Shown piece by piece: positions 61,101 through 64,000 of a DNA stretch of 64,000 bases. The notes beneath the pieces were generated by a model. That model was given only the letters and a program-made list of their open reading frames with translations, was not told the origin of the DNA and made no database searches. Location: the NCBI GenBank assembly GCA_026874595.1, contig CM049312.1:66620929-66684928 (forward strand), given 5' to 3'. This DNA comes from Sipunculus nudus. Lineage: Eukaryota > Annelida > Sipuncula > Golfingiida > Sipunculidae. The position numbers and the translations under genes are program-made. Within the stretch, counting starts at the first letter, position 1, and every line of letters starts with the position of its first letter.

Positions 61101-61544
61101 GGTGACTGGGCCCCTTTAAAACAAAAAGTCTTAACTGTTTACACTTTCATTAAATTATTACAGCAAATGATTAATGATTTCAATTACAGTACACTCTTTA
61201 TGACTAACAGGTAACCTTTTTTTATCTTTTTCAATATTACTTTTGTGTATAGGCAGTACTGGCACAAACAGACTCACGGCAGATCATTCACTTTTAATGC
61301 TCATGAGCTTACAAAATAGAGCCACCCTACATTTTAATAAATAATTTTCATGAAGACTGGTTGACAACTGGATTGATTCTGCTGCACAATTCAAAACAGA
61401 GGTAAAACAGTTGCTGTATTCGGAGTGAAAAGTATACATACGTAGCACCAACAGTGCGTAGTTTTAGGAACTGAGGTGTAAACTGGTAGCGGACAAAACG
61501 CCCAGCGTTAGGGTCTGTATCTTCCATCTCTCCATCTTCTTCTC
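53753..61544 (-). CDS. UNC119: UNC119 lipid-binding chaperone, last three exons (partial)
   Basis: Exons 61544-61442, 55004-54832 and 53874-53753 join in frame (phases 2 and 1, all GT-AG) and encode the last ~131 residues. They read [75 protein letters not shown] and [20 protein letters not shown], ending NGGMTNA. This is the PDE-delta-like beta-sandwich of UNC119, which binds N-myristoylated cargo such as G-alpha subunits and ciliary proteins and releases it upon ARL3 or ARL2 binding in the cytosol. The upstream exon(s) for the first ~110 residues are expected above 61555 or beyond 64000 and were not found. No lesion is seen, so it is very probably functional. UNC119 versus UNC119B-type cannot be distinguished. 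Confidence 0.95.
54648..54699. repeat. (CT)n microsatellite in UNC119 intron
   Basis: A nearly perfect CT run with one CAC interruption, in the last intron of UNC119. Confidence 0.95.
54832..55004 (-). CDS. UNC119: UNC119 exon (penultimate, 173 nt)
   Basis: The acceptor is a long T tract (the A run at 55009-55021 on the plus strand) followed by GCAG; the donor is AACA|GTAAGT. It encodes [40 protein letters not shown] and [17 protein letters not shown]. This is the most conserved part of the family, covering strands of the lipid pocket. Confidence 0.96.
55005..57280. other. UNC119 intron, first part, no gene recognised
   Basis: AT-rich intron sequence. Poly-A runs lie at 55009-55021 and 55258-55273. 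A G run of about 18 at 57253-57270 directly precedes the tandem duplication. Confidence 0.6.
57281..58027. repeat. 375-bp tandem duplication in UNC119 intron
   Basis: Two head-to-tail copies, 57281-57655 and 57656-58027, both start GTGAATCAATAAAAGTTCTT and end GTGTGTAGTTAAAG. Identity is very high, with only scattered changes, so it is recent. Each contains an open frame of about 70 codons (for example [20 protein letters not shown]). The few differences include K/R, S/A and C/F changes, which gives no sign of protein-level constraint. Confidence 0.92.
58103..58180. repeat. (TA)n microsatellite, 78 bp
   Basis: An uninterrupted TA run, about 20 bases before the first hairpin of the Helitron-like element. 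Confidence 0.97.
58195..60020. mobile_element. satellite-bearing nonautonomous element (Helitron/pearl-like)
   Basis: Near the left end lie a perfect hairpin (GTAGTCG at 58202-58208 with CGACTAC at 58214-58220) and TTGTATCCGCC at 58221-58231. Near the right end the exact inverse GGCGGATACAA (60006-60016) forms the arm of a second hairpin with GTATCCGCAAAAC (59985-59997). The middle is a tandem array of a ~280 bp unit. Short subterminal inverted repeats, terminal stem-loops and a central satellite are features known from Helitron-related nonautonomous elements and the pearl elements of bivalves. There is no coding capacity. Class assignment is inference, since no transposase or target site is available. 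Confidence 0.6.
58300..59795. repeat. ~280 bp tandem satellite, five copies, each a ~140 bp dimer
   Basis: GAGCTTGGAT recurs at 58383, 58661, 58941, 59221 and 59502, giving periods of 278-281 bp. Within each unit two related halves are seen: GTCAAACGGTTCCCGAGATA and GTCAAACCACTGCAGAGATA. Each half carries a palindrome AGGTGGCGCCACCT or a variant. Sites are at about 58416, 58566, 58695, 58846, 58977, 59127, 59257, 59407, 59538 and 59689, so spacing alternates near 130 and 150 bp. The three central units are nearly identical, as expected from recent amplification. The open frames of about 73 codons on the minus strand are repeat by-products. Confidence 0.93.
60021..61441. other. UNC119 intron, last part, no gene recognised
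   Basis: AT-rich, with a TA tract at 60223-60245. Short plus-strand frames at 60441-60623 and 60782-60970 have no family resemblance. Confidence 0.55.
61442..61544 (-). CDS. UNC119: UNC119 exon (antepenultimate, 103 nt)
   Basis: The acceptor CTCTTGCAG ends at 61545; the donor is GCTAC|GTATG. It encodes [20 protein letters not shown] and [13 protein letters not shown]. The acidic lead corresponds to the variable loop of UNC119 and the [14 protein letters not shown] block is diagnostic. It begins with two bases of a split codon, so an upstream coding exon must exist. Confidence 0.93.
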
Positions 61545-62399
61545 CTGCAAGAGAGCTTTTATGTAAGTTTTATGTAAATTTGTTCAGACATACATGGCAA
61601 AATCAATGCTTGATAAAGATCTTACTTGCGAGAGCTGTTTACAAAGAAAATAATGTCACAAATGTCGATGACATAGATGTCGATGACATAGATGTCGAAA
61701 ATTATTTTTATAAGATAATATTACTTAAAAGAACATAATGCTACAACAAGGCAAATTCAAGATTATTCCTTGAAACAGGCTATTTAAAAAAGTATTGTAC
61801 ATTGGAGTTCGTTCATGCTTATTTTATTAACTAGTATAAAAGATTCAGAAAATTTGATAAAAAAAATCCCCTGTTCACATCAGGTATAAACACTGTTGGT
61901 TAGATGAGGGAGAAAAAATATATTTATGCTAAATAGTATCTCAATTATAATTTAATACTGACATTAATATTCAATTTCACTGCTGGTGAAAAGAATGAAA
62001 ATTATACTCTTCTGAAGTAAGGAATGCCTTATCTTATGAACATCCACATTTTTACAGCAATATAACACTTTGTGGACAAAATTAAATGTGCACTTTATAA
62101 CCCACTGTGATAGAATACAAAATCCATATTGTATAAAATATCTACAATAAGAATGAATCAAATATGGAAAATTATAACATTCATCTAGTTTATGCATCAT
62201 TCTGGGTGGGGGAGGGGGGGGGTGCAGGCTGAGTGGAAGATCAGCCAAGCTGAGCCAAGGCAGCTGCCTGAAGTGGGTTACATAACACAGGTGAGGGCTG
62301 CATACCTCACTTGCACTGTACTTGCCCCTGGCTTGATGTAAACAACACTTGACAGGGTGATTGAAAACTTGAATAAAAGCAACTCTTTTCAATCAATTA
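61545..62399. other. upstream intron of UNC119, no exon recognised
   Basis: This should be intron, because the exon at 61544 starts within a codon. No block of the N-terminal half of UNC119 could be read. G run at 62213-62221. Confidence 0.5.
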
Positions 62400-62925
62400 C
62401 TTTTAAATTTCAGCTTCTAAAAGATTGAAATCCATATGTATACATGCTGTGAAATATAAATCAACCATGCATACAGAAAAAAAAGTGCCATGGCCAAAGT
62501 TGGACAAAATTTAAGGTACTGATTTTATTTTTATGCTAATAACTTAAAAAATTGGGAAAATTCAGATCTAATTTTGGGTATACAATTGAATCATGATTAT
62601 ATAAAGTCACATCCCTGAAAAAAAAGTGATCAATATCAGATCAGCGGTTTTGATATCATGCAGTTTTCAAGTGAAACAATGGATTTTTAATGGAAAATTG
62701 AAGTTTTTCCTAAATATCTCAAAGAGTGAAGTCCGAGTGACCCAATTTTTGGTATGGATGTAGATTTTGGCGACATCTAACTGTATGCAAAATATTGGTT
62801 CCGTAGGTTCAACGGTTATAAAACATGCCCTGTTAACGGACGGCCGGATGGCCGCCTGATGGATGGATGACGGACAAAGGACCATGACTATAGCTCAGAT
62901 GACTTAGATTCATCTGAGCTAAAAA
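62400..62925 (+). mobile_element. possible Helitron-like element ending in a 12-bp hairpin
   Basis: TAGCTCAGATGA at 62891-62902 pairs perfectly with TCATCTGAGCTA at 62910-62921 around a 7-nt loop. It is preceded by a GGACGGCCGGATGGCC/GGATGGATGACGGACAAAG stretch and followed by AAAAAT. The body contains GCAAAATATTGGTTCCGTAGG and TTCAACGG, distantly like the GCAAAATTTTGGCCCAATCGG and TCAAACGG phrases of the satellite at 58300-59795. The left boundary is uncertain. Confidence 0.4.
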
Positions 62926-64000
62926 ATATCCTTGAAAACATGCCAACATGGGTTCTTGTACAGATTAAATGAGTTCTGTTTGGGAGAGCTCTCAGAAATT
63001 ATGCAAATTTTAATACTGTCAGGTGATTGACCTTTTTCAGTAGTATCACCAGGATATAGCTCCAGTATTTATTTGGCTTATGGTATGCAGTTAAAGATTA
63101 AGTTTCATAATTAAGGTTTGTAAAACTGGAATGTGTATTATTTGATATTATGTAGTATAGATGATATTGTATTTTATTGCATAGACTTAATGGAAGCATA
63201 TGACTTATATGATGAACATGTGTATATTCTATAATAATTGTATTCACACCTTAAAATATGAAACTATGAATTTGATTGTAACCTACAACAATCAGCTATT
63301 CAATAATTCAATGTGTAAACATGTAGAGTCATGCTTCTGGTCACGCCTGGACTCTTACTAGGACAAACTGTCATTTCAGGTCTAAGTTATGTTAAGCAAA
63401 GTGTCAGACTTGTGTCTGATTAGAATTAGGAAGTCAATACACAGGTAACCTAATTATTGGATTTGCACTAAAAGTTAATCTTGTAAGAATCTCTAAGGCT
63501 CCAGCTAGCCTCACACCTAACAACAGGTGCCACCAAAATTATTGCAGTTAAAGGTAATTGACGTCCAGGGTAATTAATATTAGTGTGGTGTTCAAACCCT
63601 GATGGTGGCAGGGTTACTAATTATGATTGTGTAATAATCAGTCAGGCATGAGATAGGAATTGCACCTTGACTGACAAAGGAAATGTATATATATGTTGGA
63701 ACAATTTCATTCGGGCAGTTTTAGCCTGGGCTGTACAACTATGTGAATAAAGATATTATATATACTTCAACTGACTTGTGGAATCTGCCAGCTACAACAG
63801 CACAACATCATAACCACTCAGCGATAGTAGTATCAGCAACCTGATTCCCTGCAGGGAACAATTATGTTCATGATTATTCATTAAATGAATATGCTATAAA
63901 GGTCAGGTAAAATTCATGGTGAGTTCAATACCAGCAGGAAAAAAGGCAAAGTGTAAACCATCAAAATATGCAGCTCAAAAACCTCACTACAACAAGTGAC
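62926..64000. other. AT-rich end of window, no gene recognised
   Basis: No conserved frame. It could still be UNC119 intron. Nothing further is supported. Confidence 0.5.

Overview
The window is animal nuclear DNA: AT-rich, sparse in genes, with GT-AG introns, long microsatellites and many decayed transposable elements. Two conserved protein genes can be reconstructed exon by exon, both on the minus strand. The repeat content (tRNA-derived SINEs, Tx1/L1-like and jockey-type LINEs, repeats with GGTGGCGCCACC palindromes, satellite-bearing Helitron-like elements) suggests a marine invertebrate, most likely a mollusc. That assignment is inference; no taxon-specific gene is visible.

Layout. 1-4085 is an array of a ~330 bp repeat. 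4086-11060 has no convincing gene apart from a possible small first exon at 7326-7475. 11063-14870 is a nearly full-length but broken Tx1/L1-type LINE open reading frame. 14990-24300 is intergenic, with a 20-bp minisatellite, a SINE and a TTCGCGA-rich MITE. 24438-28821 is a four-exon CASD1-like gene for the multi-pass Cas1_AcylT membrane domain; the luminal SGNH catalytic domain usual in CASD1 is not found in the window. 29490-31450 and 38130-40660 hold LINE fragments. 40740-44490 is a shortened collinear copy of the CASD1-like locus (24300-37610), including a pseudogene fragment of its last exon. 46514-46940 is a complete miniature LTR element (TRIM) with a tRNA-Pro primer-binding site and a related empty site nearby. 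47981-53750 shows nothing recognisable. 53753-61544 carries the last three exons of an UNC119 gene, whose 6.4 kb intron holds a 375-bp tandem duplication and a satellite-bearing element with inverted ends and terminal hairpins.

No operon-like relation links the genes. CASD1 proteins act on sialic acid O-acetylation in the Golgi, and UNC119 is a cytosolic chaperone for myristoylated cargo. The most unusual items are the TRIM with tRNA-like promoter boxes in its LTRs, the apparently SGNH-less CASD1-like gene with its decayed paralogous block, and the Helitron-like satellite carrier.
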